NCBI GenBank assembly: GCA_900548355.1
Contig: URKR01000010.1
Span: 1 to 64,000, forward strand
Length of the DNA stretch: 64,000 nucleotides
Direction: 5' to 3'
Origin: an uncultured Oscillospiraceae bacterium
Lineage (GTDB): Bacteria; Bacillota; Clostridia; Oscillospirales; Ruminococcaceae
Below the pieces are notes generated by a model. That model ran no database searches. It saw only the letters and a program-made list of their open reading frames with translations, and was not told the origin of the DNA. A program made the translations under genes and the position numbers. Shown here piece by piece: positions 34,292 to 42,421 of the stretch. Positions within the stretch are counted from its first letter, which is position 1; each line of letters opens with the position of its first letter.

Positions 34292-34708
34292 CTAGAAGTC
34301 CAAATCTTCCATCGCCGCGGTAAAGTCATCGTCCGAATCGGCCTGGTTTGCCTCCCAGGTTTCGGTGTTCCAGATCTCGGCAAAAGTACGGTTGCCGGTG
34401 ATCGTCACATCATGGTCAAGGTTGGCGTAAGCGCGCAGGGACGCCGGGATCTGTATCCGGCCCTGCTTGTCCGGCGTAACCTCCACGGCGGAGGAGTAGA
34501 GCATCCGGCTGACCTGCCGGCCCTTGACCAATCCTTTTTCGGCAATGCGCTGTGCCACCTGCTCAAACTCCGCCATAGGGAAAGCGGCCAGACAGTGGTC
34601 CAGCCAGCGTGCGACGATGAAAGTCTCCCCCATGCCTTCACGGAACTTGGCGGGGAAGTTCAACCGTCCCTTGGCGTCGATGGCATAATCGAAACGTCCG
34701 ACGAACAT
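34292..34708 (-). CDS. mraZ: Transcriptional regulator MraZ
   Basis: 138-residue AbrB-like (SpoVT-AbrB fold) DNA-binding protein that represses the dcw operon by binding clustered direct repeats upstream. Two repeats are visible: YAIDAKGRLNFPAKFRE (about residues 8-24) and VTPDKQGRIQIPASLR (about 79-94), each with the DxxGRxxxP signature. Start ATG 34708 follows AAAGGGGGAG. The matching MraZ boxes lie about 90-130 bp upstream. The acidic C-terminal tail (DSDDDFTAAMEDLDF) is somewhat unusual. Confidence 0.95.
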   Translation of the reverse strand: MFVGRFDYAIDAKGRLNFPAKFREGMGETFIVARWLDHCLAAFPMAEFEQVAQRIAEKGLVKGRQVSRMLYSSAVEVTPDKQGRIQIPASLRAYANLDHDVTITGNRTFAEIWNTETWEANQADSDDDFTAAMEDLDF

Positions 34709-34797
34709 GTTGAAAACTCCCCCTTTCTGGCGAAGCGCGCCGATTTTTCACGTCCTGCCGACGGGGGGTGGTGGAAAACTCCGTTGAAAACGTGGAA

Positions 34798-34837
34798 AAC
34801 TACCCACTTCCCACCACCGTGAACCATTTTTACCCAC
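34798..34837 (-). promoter_or_regulatory. MraZ-binding repeats (four 10-bp-spaced boxes)
   Basis: Reading the minus strand from 34837, four units start exactly 10 bp apart: GTGGGTAAAA, ATGGTTCACG, GTGGTGGGAA, GTGGGTAGTT. The TGGG/TGGT cores with 10-bp phasing match known MraZ operators. They lie just downstream of the -10 of the mraZ promoter, so bound MraZ would block initiation or early elongation. Confidence 0.8.
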
Positions 34838-34849
34838 ATCGGTACTATC

Positions 34850-34878
34850 ATAGTACCAAATTGCCGGGTAAAAAGCAA
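34850..34878 (-). promoter_or_regulatory. Promoter of the dcw cluster
   Basis: Minus-strand TTGCTT (34878-34873), 17-bp spacer, TACTAT (34855-34850). The -10 lies within a 17-bp palindrome GGTACTA-N3-TAGTACC (34841-34857), which could bind a further regulator. Confidence 0.65.
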
Positions 34879-34906
34879 GCCCACAGCGGAAAAAACCGCT
34901 GTGGGC
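34870..34906 (-). terminator. Terminator after the coiled-coil gene, upstream of mraZ
   Basis: Perfect 11-bp stem GCCCACAGCGG / CCGCTGTGGGC with a six-base loop (34879-34906), followed on the minus strand by TTGCTTTTTACC. The T-rich stretch also carries the -35 of the dcw promoter. With the promoter, palindrome and MraZ boxes it accounts for the gap 34709-35002. Confidence 0.75.
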
Positions 34907-35002
34907 GAAGAATTTTCACAGGTGGTTCACAGGAGGGAAACCGTGGGGAAGCGAAGCCGGTCGCCTTGTGCCAAAGCCGGTACAAAGCAGGCGAAAACCG
35001 CC

Positions 35003-35479
35003 TTACTTCTTTTGTCCGCGCATCCCGCGGGAGGCCACGCTGCGCAGGTTCATCCGGGTATTTTTGATGTCCGATACGCTGCGGGCAAGCACTTCCTCTG
35101 AATTTTTGAGGATGGTCTCACAGTAGGTAGTGGCGCTGCGGCTGATTTCTTTGGCCTGCTGCTGGGCGGCTGTCAGAATTTCAACCGCGCGCTGCTGGGC
35201 GCGCTTGGTGATTTCCTGGTCCGAAACAAGGCCCCGGGCGCGTTCTTCGGCCTGTTTGATGATGTTCTCGCTTTCGGCACGGGCGCCTTTGATAATCTGT
35301 TCGCGGTCTGCCACGATCTTTTTGCTGTCCCGGATTTCATCGGGCAGATTGTTGCGGACTTCGTCAATGATGTCCCGCATACGGTCGACATCGACGATGC
35401 GCTTGGACGGCGAGAAAGGAACCGCAGTCCCCTCCTCCAGCGTTTCCTCCATCAGTTCGAGCAATTCCTCAACATTCAT
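35003..35479 (-). CDS. Coiled-coil protein (V-type ATPase subunit H-like, DivIVA-like helices)
   Basis: 158 residues, predicted almost entirely helical. An acidic N-terminus (MNVEELLELMEETLEEG) is followed by long charged helices rich in Ala, Glu, Gln and Lys (about 40-140: KKIVADREQIIKGARAES, EERARGLVSDQEITKRAQQ). Similar clostridial genes next to rsmD are often labelled ATPase or H+-ATPase subunit H, but there is no ATPase motif. Start ATG overlaps the rsmD stop by 4 bp. Function unknown; a scaffold or envelope-associated coiled coil is a guess. Confidence 0.6.
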   Translation of the reverse strand: MNVEELLELMEETLEEGTAVPFSPSKRIVDVDRMRDIIDEVRNNLPDEIRDSKKIVADREQIIKGARAESENIIKQAEERARGLVSDQEITKRAQQRAVEILTAAQQQAKEISRSATTYCETILKNSEEVLARSVSDIKNTRMNLRSVASRGMRGQKK

Positions 35480-36024
35480 GGCGTTTCCTCTCTCTCATAA
35501 CGGCTGACCAAGATCTTGCCGTATTGGTATTGGCGAACAAGCCGCAGGCCGGCAGCTTCGGGCGGAAGGACGGCGTCGCGCTCGCTTTCACAAAGCACCA
35601 CCCCGCCCGGCGCCATGCTGCGCGCCAGCAGAGGCAGCACCTGGGGCAGCAGGCCGCGGTCAAACGGCGGGTCAAGCAGCGCAAGGTCAAACGGCCCGCG
35701 CGCCGTGTGCAGATAGTTGAAGGCATCCCCGCAGGAAATGCGCGCGCGGTCCTGCACCCTGGCCGCCGCGCAGTTGGCTGTAACAATGCGAACCGCGTCG
35801 GGGCTGGCATCCAGAAAGGTGCATTGCGCCGCCCCGCAGGACAGCGCTTCGATGCCAAGCTGGCCGCTGCCGGCAAACAGGTCCAGCACCCGCGCGCCGG
35901 GCACAAGGAACTGCACGCTGGAGAACATGGCCTCCTTGACGCGGTTGATGGTGGGGCGGGTGATTTCCTCCCCCGGGAGGGACTGCAGCTGTTTGCCGCG
36001 TGCCGAACCTGCTATGACGCGCAT
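35476..36024 (-). CDS. rsmD: 16S rRNA (guanine(966)-N(2))-methyltransferase
   Basis: SAM-dependent methylation of G966 in 16S rRNA. 182 residues: MRVIAGSARGKQL at the start, RPTINRVKEAMFSS, SAM-binding VLDLFAGSGQLGIEAL (about residues 46-61), and the catalytic LLDPPFDRG motif (about 117-125). Start ATG 36024 follows GAAAGGTAGG. coaD, which often follows rsmD in Firmicutes, is missing; the next gene is the coiled-coil protein, overlapping by ATGA. Confidence 0.94.
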   Translation of the reverse strand: MRVIAGSARGKQLQSLPGEEITRPTINRVKEAMFSSVQFLVPGARVLDLFAGSGQLGIEALSCGAAQCTFLDASPDAVRIVTANCAAARVQDRARISCGDAFNYLHTARGPFDLALLDPPFDRGLLPQVLPLLARSMAPGGVVLCESERDAVLPPEAAGLRLVRQYQYGKILVSRYEREETP

Positions 36025-36111
36025 CGGGCACCTACCTTTCTGGCTGTGGCCTGGGCGGCCGAAAAGCCAAAGTGCCGGTTTTTCGGCAGCTGCCTCAGGA
36101 TGAATACCCTT

Positions 36112-36140
36112 ATTATGGGGCCTGACGGCGCGGTTGTCAA
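36112..36140 (-). promoter_or_regulatory. Promoter of rsmD
   Basis: Minus-strand perfect TTGACA (36140-36135), 17-bp spacer, CATAAT (36117-36112). Confidence 0.7.
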
Positions 36141-36197
36141 GTGATCCGGCGGCAGGGCGGCTGCAAATTTGATCGAAGCACCGTGCAAGCAGCCGGA

Positions 36198-38042
36198 TCA
36201 GGCGCGCAGCGCGTTGTAAATTTTTTCCGCCTTGGCGTGACTGATACCCTTGACTTCCTCCAGATCCGAAATAGAGGCCGCCTTGACCGCCGCCACCGTT
36301 TTGAAATGGGCAAGCAGCGCGGCCGAAGTTTTCTCTCCCACGCCGGGCAGCGCGGTGAGGGTAGCCGCATAGGACTTTTTGCGCATGAGCCGCTTGCGGT
36401 AATCGTTGGCATAGCGGTGGGTTTCATCCTGAATCGCCGTCACAAAGGTAAAGATATTGCGGTGGCGGTTAATCGCAATTTCACCGCCTTCGTCGTCCAC
36501 AATGGCGCGGGTACGGTGGCGGTCATCCTTCACCATGCCAAAGGTCGGCACATGTTCCAGCGCGGTGCCGCGCAGCGCCTGCTTGACCGCGCTGACCTGG
36601 CCGCGGCCGCCATCAATCAGCAGCAGGTCCGGCAATGCGGCAAACTGGTTGGCCGGGCCATCCGGCTTGTCTCCGCGGCGGGCCGCCTCGTACTCAGCCG
36701 CGCGGCGGGCAAGCGTTTCCGCCAGCGAGGCGTAGTCGTCAGTACCGGCCACCTGCCGCATTTTGAACCGGCGGTAACCGCTGCGATAGGGCTTGCCGTC
36801 CTTGAAAACAACCATGCCGCAGACGCTGGACCCATCGCCCCAGTTGGAGATGTCGTAGCTTTCAATAAGCCGCGGCGGGCTTTTGAGCCCCAGGACCTGG
36901 GCCGCTTCCTCAAGCAGCTTTTCTTCCCGGGTATAGCGGCCGCTTTCTCGGCCAAGCCGCTCGACAGCGTTTGTATAGGCCATGGTGACAAGCTTGGCCA
37001 TATCGCCGCGCTGCGGCACATAGAATTCAATCTTTGACCCGCGCGCCTCTTCCAGCGCCTGGCGCAGAGCCTCGTGGTCATCCGGCAGCGCGTCCACCGC
37101 AATCGTTTTGGGAATTTCCTCTCCATCCAGATAGTAACGGGGCAGAAATTCTTCCCGCACTGCGGTGATATCGGCGGTATCGTGAAAGACAAATTCCCGC
37201 TTGTCGGTCAGGCGCCCCTCCCGGTAGCGCAACACCGCGGCGCAGACCGCCCGGCTTGTTCCGGCCAGCGCGATGATGTCCATTTCTCCCCCGCCTTCCC
37301 GCACAACCTTCTGGCCGGCGGCCACCCGCTCAATCGCGGCGATCTGGTCGCGCAGCAGCGCGGCGTTCTCAAAATCAAGCCGTTCCGAAGCGGCGAGCAT
37401 CTTTTCACGCAGCTGGCGCAGGATATCTTTTTTGCCGGTGCGGATCATCTGCAAAGCGCCCTGCACCGCCTCGTTATAGGCTTCGCAGCTGATTTTTCCG
37501 GTGCAGACCGCCATACACTTGCCAATATGTGCATTCAGGCAGGGGCGGTCTTTGCCGAAATCACGCGGGAATTCACGGCTGCAGCGGGGCAGCAGGAAAC
37601 AGTTCTGCGCTGTCTCCACCATTTCCCGCACGGCGAAGGAAGAGGTAAACGGGCCGATGTAATCGGCATTGTCGTCATCTTTCTGCAGGGCGGCCGAGAT
37701 TCGGGGCCAGGGCCCGCGGGTAACCTTGACATAGCTGTACCCCTTATCATCCTTGAGCAGGATGTTGTATTTGGGGGTGTGGGCCTTAATCTGGCTGGCC
37801 TCCAACACAAGGGCCTCAAATTCGCTCTGGCAGACAATCACATCAAAGCTGAAGGCATGGTTGATCATCTGGGTGACCTTGGCGTCATGGGGGACGCCCT
37901 CACGGAAATATTGGGACACCCGGGTACGCAGCCGTTTGGCTTTGCCGATATAGATAATCTCATCCGCCTTGTCCCGAATGATATAAACGCCGGGCAGCAG
38001 CGGCAGCATACAGGCCTTTTTGTACAGTTCTTGCTTGGTCAT
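36198..38042 (-). CDS. uvrC: Excinuclease ABC subunit C
   Basis: Makes both incisions in nucleotide excision repair with UvrAB. 614 residues: N-terminal GIY-YIG nuclease (PGVYIIRDKADEIIYIGKAKRL split as PGVYIIRD and IIYIGKAKRL, about residues 17-38), central UVR motif that contacts UvrB (AASERLDFENAALLRDQI region, about 205-222), the C-terminal RNase H-like nuclease (SYDISNWGDGSSVCGMVVF region with aspartates, LLIDGGRGQ), and a helix-hairpin-helix pair at the end (LTALPGVGEKTSAALLAHF). Start ATG 38042 follows GAAAGGGC; the longer open frame to 38213 enters ptsH and is rejected. Confidence 0.96.
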   Translation of the reverse strand: MTKQELYKKACMLPLLPGVYIIRDKADEIIYIGKAKRLRTRVSQYFREGVPHDAKVTQMINHAFSFDVIVCQSEFEALVLEASQIKAHTPKYNILLKDDKGYSYVKVTRGPWPRISAALQKDDDNADYIGPFTSSFAVREMVETAQNCFLLPRCSREFPRDFGKDRPCLNAHIGKCMAVCTGKISCEAYNEAVQGALQMIRTGKKDILRQLREKMLAASERLDFENAALLRDQIAAIERVAAGQKVVREGGGEMDIIALAGTSRAVCAAVLRYREGRLTDKREFVFHDTADITAVREEFLPRYYLDGEEIPKTIAVDALPDDHEALRQALEEARGSKIEFYVPQRGDMAKLVTMAYTNAVERLGRESGRYTREEKLLEEAAQVLGLKSPPRLIESYDISNWGDGSSVCGMVVFKDGKPYRSGYRRFKMRQVAGTDDYASLAETLARRAAEYEAARRGDKPDGPANQFAALPDLLLIDGGRGQVSAVKQALRGTALEHVPTFGMVKDDRHRTRAIVDDEGGEIAINRHRNIFTFVTAIQDETHRYANDYRKRLMRKKSYAATLTALPGVGEKTSAALLAHFKTVAAVKAASISDLEEVKGISHAKAEKIYNALRA

Positions 38043-38059
38043 GCGTTGCCCTTTCGATA

Positions 38060-38093
38060 CACAAAGAAGGCCGGGTGGCGAACCACCCGGCCT
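38060..38093 (-). terminator. Terminator between ptsH and uvrC
   Basis: Minus-strand stem AGGCCGGGTGG / CCACCCGGCCT with loop TTCG, followed by TCTTTGT. It should reduce uvrC expression from the ptsH promoter. Confidence 0.75.
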
Positions 38094-38106
38094 GGAAATC
38101 TTCTGC

Positions 38107-38370
38107 TTATTCCGAGAAACCGGAGTTGACCAGCTTGACCAGGCCATCCACAGCGGCCTGCTCATCGGTGCCGTCCGCAATAATGCGGATGGTGGTACCG
38201 CCCACAATGCCAAGGCTCAGAACGCCGAGCAAGCTCTTGGCGTTGACGCGGCGCTCTTCTTTTTCAACCCAGATGGAAGACTTATACTCGTTCGCCTTCT
38301 GGATGAAGAAGGTAGCCGGACGAGCGTGCAGACCGACCTGATTCTCAACGGTAACTTCTTTCACGTACAT
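38107..38370 (-). CDS. ptsH: HPr phosphocarrier protein
   Basis: 87-residue HPr. The phosphorylated histidine is His15 in QVGLHARPA, and the regulatory Ser46 lies in NAKSLLGVLSLG, the site for HPr kinase in Firmicutes. Both residues are intact, so this is true HPr rather than Crh. It shuttles phosphate from enzyme I to sugar permeases and, when Ser-phosphorylated, acts with CcpA in catabolite repression. No ptsI follows it; a terminator separates it from uvrC. Start ATG 38370 follows AGGAGAG. Confidence 0.95.
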   Translation of the reverse strand: MYVKEVTVENQVGLHARPATFFIQKANEYKSSIWVEKEERRVNAKSLLGVLSLGIVGGTTIRIIADGTDEQAAVDGLVKLVNSGFSE

Positions 38371-38472
38371 AGCTATTCTCTCCTACTTTGTGAAAATACT
38401 ATGCCCAAGCATCACTACCGCGGGCATGTGTCAGGCGGTTATATGCACAACATCGGCCGCCCGGTTGTTTCT

Positions 38473-38501
38473 ATTTTATCCCATTTGTTCGACTTTGTAC
38501 A
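38473..38501 (-). promoter_or_regulatory. Promoter of ptsH
   Basis: Minus-strand TGTACA (38501-38496), 17-bp spacer, TAAAAT (38478-38473), giving a 5' leader of about 100 nt. The rest of 38371-38630 shows no other assignable element. Confidence 0.55.
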
Positions 38502-38630
38502 GTGGAAAACTCGATTTTTGGCAGGATTCCGCAATTCCGACAAAGCGCAGCCGGCTTCTTTGTGCAACCTAACCAGTTTATTTTCAACATTCTTGTCTAG
38601 GAATACGAAAACTGTTACCTTTTTCTCTTC

Positions 38631-39869
38631 TCAGACGTCGCTTTTTGTCGGTGTATAGACAAATTTCACTTCTCTGCAATAACGGCTGGCACTGTCGGTT
38701 TCAGCCGGGTCATATACGGCAATCACCCCTGCCGGGCGGAAGCCCATGCGCAAATAAAGCGCGATCGCACGCTGATTGGTATCCAGAACCGACAGAAAAG
38801 GCTGCGGATGTTCCGCAAGCTTTTTGCGCGCAAAATCGAGCATTTTGGCGCCAATCCCCCGCCCCTGCGCTTCGGGCGTCACATAAAGCCGGCCGATTTC
38901 ACCGGTTTTGTGACAAACGCCGACAATAGCATCCGGCGCCCCGGCCGTGCTGTGCAGGTACAGCGCCCAGCCCGCCGCGCGGTCCTCCGCCAGCTTTGCC
39001 TGCATATAGTCTGGCGTGTGCTGCGCCAGATATTCCTGCGTACAAACTTCTGCACAGAGCTGCTGCCAGCCGGCCGCATAAATTGCCGCAGCCGCGCGCC
39101 AGTCCTCCTCTTTACGGACCAAAACCGCCCGCTCGCTGCGTTTCCAGCGGCCCGGCGCCAGCGGATGGGCGCGGCACCACGTCTCATAGAGGTCCGGTCG
39201 GCGTCGCATGGTACGGGCATGGCTCTGTTTGGCGCGCCAGGCCGCAATCTTCTCATGGTCGCCCGTCAGCAGCACCGGGGGCACGGCGCGCCCTTCCCAG
39301 GTTTCGGGGCGGGTATACTGCGGGTATTCAAGCAGGCCGTCCCAGTGGCTTTCTTCCTGGAAGCCCTGGGCTTCCGCCAGCACGCCGGGCTGCAGGCGCA
39401 GCACGCTGTCAGCCACGACAAGGCTTGCCAGTTCGCCGCCGGTCAGCACATAATCGCCGATCGATATTTCCTCATCGGCAAACGCCTCAATCACCCGCTC
39501 ATCGATGCCCTCGTAATGGCCGCAGACCAGCGTCAGGCTGTCGCAGGCCGCTAACCGCTTGGCCATTCCCTGGTTGTAGGGCTGGCCGCCGGCTGTCAGA
39601 AAAACGATATGCGGCCTGGCGCGCCCCTGTTCGGCGCACTGCGCCTGCACCGCGCGCAGGCAGTCCGCAATCGGCTGGGCGTACAGCACCATGCCGCAGC
39701 CGCCGCCATAGGGGTAGTCGTCGGTCTGGCGCTGTTTGTTCAGGGTGTAATCCCGGATCTGGTGGCAGTGGGCTTCAAACAGCCCCTTGGCCCGCGCGCG
39801 TCCCAGAATGCTCGTGCTGAGCACCTGGTCACAGAGTTCGGGAAACAGCGTGACAATATCTATGCGCAT
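38631..39869 (-). CDS. trmD: tRNA (guanine(37)-N(1))-methyltransferase fused to a GNAT acetyltransferase
   Basis: 412 residues in one uninterrupted frame. Residues 1-232 are a complete SPOUT-type TrmD: MRIDIVTLFPELC start, DYPYGGGCGMV (about 51-61), VCGHYEGIDERV with the trefoil-knot SAM site, IGDYVLTGGELA, and DGLLEYPQYTRP with the likely catalytic Asp177. Residues about 245-393 are a GNAT domain: IGRLYVTPEAQGRGIGAKML, where QGRGIG (335-340) is the acetyl-CoA motif A, and a C-terminal LYLRMGFRPAG. Normal TrmD is about 240 residues. The GNAT substrate is unknown. Start ATG 39869, four bases after rimM. Confidence 0.93.
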   Translation of the reverse strand: MRIDIVTLFPELCDQVLSTSILGRARAKGLFEAHCHQIRDYTLNKQRQTDDYPYGGGCGMVLYAQPIADCLRAVQAQCAEQGRARPHIVFLTAGGQPYNQGMAKRLAACDSLTLVCGHYEGIDERVIEAFADEEISIGDYVLTGGELASLVVADSVLRLQPGVLAEAQGFQEESHWDGLLEYPQYTRPETWEGRAVPPVLLTGDHEKIAAWRAKQSHARTMRRRPDLYETWCRAHPLAPGRWKRSERAVLVRKEEDWRAAAAIYAAGWQQLCAEVCTQEYLAQHTPDYMQAKLAEDRAAGWALYLHSTAGAPDAIVGVCHKTGEIGRLYVTPEAQGRGIGAKMLDFARKKLAEHPQPFLSVLDTNQRAIALYLRMGFRPAGVIAVYDPAETDSASRYCREVKFVYTPTKSDV

Positions 39870-39872
39870 GGG

Positions 39873-40403
39873 TTATTCCTCATCGCCGTTGACGGCTTCG
39901 GTAAACATGCCCGGGATCGGGCGGACATAAACAGCCCGGCCGTCGAGGTCAACGCGGTCAAGAAACTCCTCCACTGCCGGGAACAGATGCTCGATGCCGG
40001 CCGCATCGGTCACAGTATACACATCGTGGGCGGCCGGGTGCTCCACCGCAGTGATCGCGCCATACACAGCGCCGGTTTCGGCATCCAGAACCCTGCACCC
40101 CAGCAGGTCGTCAATGAAGTAGCGGCCCTCGGGCAGCCTGGCGTCCGCTTTGGCAAAATACCAGGTATGGCCGACCTGGGCGCGGGCGGCGTCCATATCT
40201 TCGATGCCGCCCAGACGAACCAGCAGCATATTACCCTGGGCGCGTACCCCAAGCAGCGGCGTTTCTCCGCTGCCTTCAGCCGTTTTGTACAGCCGCTTGA
40301 ACTTGGACAAAAAAGCCGCGCCATCGCAAAGCGGCAGGGCTTTCATCTCACCGCGGACACCGTGGGTGGTGACGATTTTGCAGGCTGGCAGGTAGGTTTG
40401 CAT
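39873..40403 (-). CDS. rimM: Ribosome maturation factor RimM
   Basis: Assists 30S head assembly and binds S19. 176 residues with the usual two beta-barrel domains: N-terminal ACKIVTTHGVRGEMKALPL (about 9-27) and PRC-barrel C-terminal part beginning at GRYFIDDLLGCRVLD, ending near LFPAVEEFLDRVDLDGR. Start ATG 40403 follows AAGGAG; 11 codons of upstream open frame lack a better start. It lies behind a terminator-like hairpin after khpA and directly ahead of trmD, the standard order. Confidence 0.93.
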   Translation of the reverse strand: MQTYLPACKIVTTHGVRGEMKALPLCDGAAFLSKFKRLYKTAEGSGETPLLGVRAQGNMLLVRLGGIEDMDAARAQVGHTWYFAKADARLPEGRYFIDDLLGCRVLDAETGAVYGAITAVEHPAAHDVYTVTDAAGIEHLFPAVEEFLDRVDLDGRAVYVRPIPGMFTEAVNGDEE

Positions 40404-40433
40404 GGCGTTCTCCTTCTTATGCGGGATTGCAGG

Positions 40434-40467
40434 CAAAAAGAAAGCACCTTGCCGGCGGCAAAGTGCT
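40434..40467 (-). terminator. Terminator-like hairpin between khpA and rimM
   Basis: Minus-strand AGCACTTTGCC / GGCAAGGTGCT, one mismatch, three-base loop, then TTCTTTTTG. It would partly separate rpsP-khpA from rimM-trmD. Confidence 0.65.
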
Positions 40468-40480
40468 GGGCTGGGCGGGA

Positions 40481-40714
40481 TCAGTCGATCTCAACCACAA
40501 CTTTTTCGCCCTGGCGGACGGCGGCGGCGCGCATTACAACGCGAATCGCCTTGGCAATGCGGCCCTGTTTGCCGATGACGCGGCCCATATCGCCTTCAGC
40601 CACACTGAGGTGATAGACGATGGTGCCGTCCTCGCGGGCAGGGTCAACGGTCACCCGCACCGCGTCCTTGTCTTCCACAAGGCCGCGGGCGACGGCAATC
40701 AGCAGTTCCTGCAT
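40481..40714 (-). CDS. khpA: KH-domain RNA-binding protein KhpA
   Basis: 77 residues, a single type II KH domain with the RNA-binding GxxG loop in GRVIGKQGRIAKAIR (about residues 44-58). KhpA forms a heterodimer with KhpB/EloR and binds many transcripts, with effects on cell size in Gram-positives. Start ATG 40714 follows GGGAGG. Located between rpsP and rimM as in most Firmicutes. Confidence 0.95.
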   Translation of the reverse strand: MQELLIAVARGLVEDKDAVRVTVDPAREDGTIVYHLSVAEGDMGRVIGKQGRIAKAIRVVMRAAAVRQGEKVVVEID

Positions 40715-40743
40715 CTGAGGTTCCTCCCTTGGGTTATGACAAG

Positions 40744-40983
40744 TTACAGGATTTCAGCCTTCTTGAGCAGCACGCGGACCGTGTCGGTGGGCTGTGCGCC
40801 GTTGGCGAGCCACTGCTTCGCCTTTTCGGCGTCGATCTGAACAAGGGAGGGCTCCTGCGTCGGGTCATAGGTGCCGATTTCTTCAATGAAACGGCCGTCG
40901 CGGGCAAAGCGGCTGTCAGCCACGACAACGCGGTAGAACGGGCTCTTCTTGGCGCCCAGACGGCGCAGACGAATCTTAACCAT
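40744..40983 (-). CDS. rpsP: 30S ribosomal protein S16
   Basis: 79 residues. The start [20 protein letters not shown] is the family signature, followed by [14 protein letters not shown] and a C-terminal [20 protein letters not shown]. Start ATG 40983 follows GGAGG; a five-codon upstream extension is unlikely. Confidence 0.98.
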   Translation of the reverse strand: MVKIRLRRLGAKKSPFYRVVVADSRFARDGRFIEEIGTYDPTQEPSLVQIDAEKAKQWLANGAQPTDTVRVLLKKAEIL

Positions 40984-41055
40984 GGTGTTTTCCTCCAAAA
41001 CAAAATGTTTTCAAAAAATCTATATCCACCCCGCAAAAGGGAGAGATAACGGTTT

Positions 41056-42399
41056 TCAGCGCATGCCGCGCAGGTTGCCCAGATTGCCGAGGCTGCGCAT
41101 AAAGCCCTTGGGGTTGCGCTTGGCCTTTTTCATCATCTTCTGCATCATCTCATATTGGCGCAGCAGCTTGTTGACAGCTTCAACGGTCTGGCCGCTGCCG
41201 GCCGCAATGCGGCGCTTGCGCTTGGGGTTGATGATGGAGGGCTTGGCCCGCTCTTCCGGCGTCATTGAATAGATAATCGCCTCAATATGGGGCAGGGCCT
41301 TTTCATCCAGGCTGTCGGGGTCAATCTGGTTGCCCCCCGGCAGCATATTGAGCAGCGCCGCCGCGCCGCCCATCTTTTTGATCTGGGCAAACTGGGCAAG
41401 CATATCGTTGAGGTCAAACTTGTTTTCCAGCAAACGGCGGGCGGTTTCTTCCGCCTGCTTGTCATCCTGAACGGCCTGGGCCTTCTCAATCAGGGAAAGC
41501 ACATCCCCCATGCCGAGGATACGGCTGGCCATCCGGGCCGGATAGAAAGGTTCCAGATCGCCAAGCTTTTCACCGGTGCCCTGGAAATAGATCGGCTTGC
41601 CGGTGACCGCCAGCACCGAAAGCGCGGCGCCGCCGCGGGTGTCGCCATCGGTTTTTGTGAGCACAACGCCGCTGATGCCAACCTTCTCGTTGAAGGTCTT
41701 TGCAACATTGACCGCTTCCTGGCCAGCCATTGCATCGACAACGAGGAGCGTCTCATCCACCTCGACAGCCTCTTTGATGCGGACAAGCTCGCCCATCAGG
41801 GCTTCGTCAATCTGCAGCCGACCGGCCGTGTCCAGAATGACAATGTCATGGCCGTGGTCCTTGGCGTACCCAATCGCCTTGGCGGCGATAATCTCAGGTT
41901 TTTCGGTCCCCAGTTCAAACACCGGCACACCGGCCTGCTCACCCACGATCCGCAGCTGGTCAATGGCAGCCGGGCGGTAAATATCGCATGCGACAAGCAG
42001 CGGGCGCCGGCCCTGGCTTTTATAGAATTTGCCAAGCTTGGCCGCATGGGTGGTTTTGCCGTTGCCCTGCAGGCCGCACATCATCAGCACCGTCTGGCCC
42101 TTGTTTTTAATGCGCAGCGTCTGGGGTTCATCGCCCCCCATCAGGCGGGTGAGTTCCTCATTGACAATTTTAACAACCTGCTGGGCCGGGGTCAGGCTCT
42201 CCATCACTTCCTGGCCCATTGCACGCTCGGATACCTGGGCGCAGAAGTCCTTGGCAACCTTATAGTTGACATCCGCTTCCAGCAGCGCCATCCGCACCTC
42301 GCGCATGGCGGCCTTGATGTCAGCTTCGCTGAGCTTGCCTTTGCCGCGCAGTTTTTTGAAGACGCCGGACAGGCGCTCGCTCAAGGATTCAAATGCCAT
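41056..42399 (-). CDS. ffh: Signal recognition particle protein Ffh
   Basis: GTPase that binds signal peptides and SRP RNA and targets nascent membrane proteins to FtsY. 447 residues: N domain (1-90), G domain with G1 GLQGNGKTT (109-117), DIYRPAAIDQL, DTAGRL, and TKTDGDTRGGAAL, and an M domain after about residue 310 that is methionine-rich (YEMMQKMMKKAKR). The fifth residue of G1 is Asn where Ser or Ala is common; this should be tolerated. Start ATG 42399 follows GGGAGG, 22 nt after ylxM. Confidence 0.97.
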   Translation of the reverse strand: MAFESLSERLSGVFKKLRGKGKLSEADIKAAMREVRMALLEADVNYKVAKDFCAQVSERAMGQEVMESLTPAQQVVKIVNEELTRLMGGDEPQTLRIKNKGQTVLMMCGLQGNGKTTHAAKLGKFYKSQGRRPLLVACDIYRPAAIDQLRIVGEQAGVPVFELGTEKPEIIAAKAIGYAKDHGHDIVILDTAGRLQIDEALMGELVRIKEAVEVDETLLVVDAMAGQEAVNVAKTFNEKVGISGVVLTKTDGDTRGGAALSVLAVTGKPIYFQGTGEKLGDLEPFYPARMASRILGMGDVLSLIEKAQAVQDDKQAEETARRLLENKFDLNDMLAQFAQIKKMGGAAALLNMLPGGNQIDPDSLDEKALPHIEAIIYSMTPEERAKPSIINPKRKRRIAAGSGQTVEAVNKLLRQYEMMQKMMKKAKRNPKGFMRSLGNLGNLRGMR

Positions 42400-42421
42400 G
42401 CGGCACCTCCCGAAATTGTTG

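Noticed and set aside
41056..42399. Asn in the Ffh P-loop (GLQGNGKTT)
   Set aside because: This position varies in the SRP GTPase family; not evidence for inactivity.
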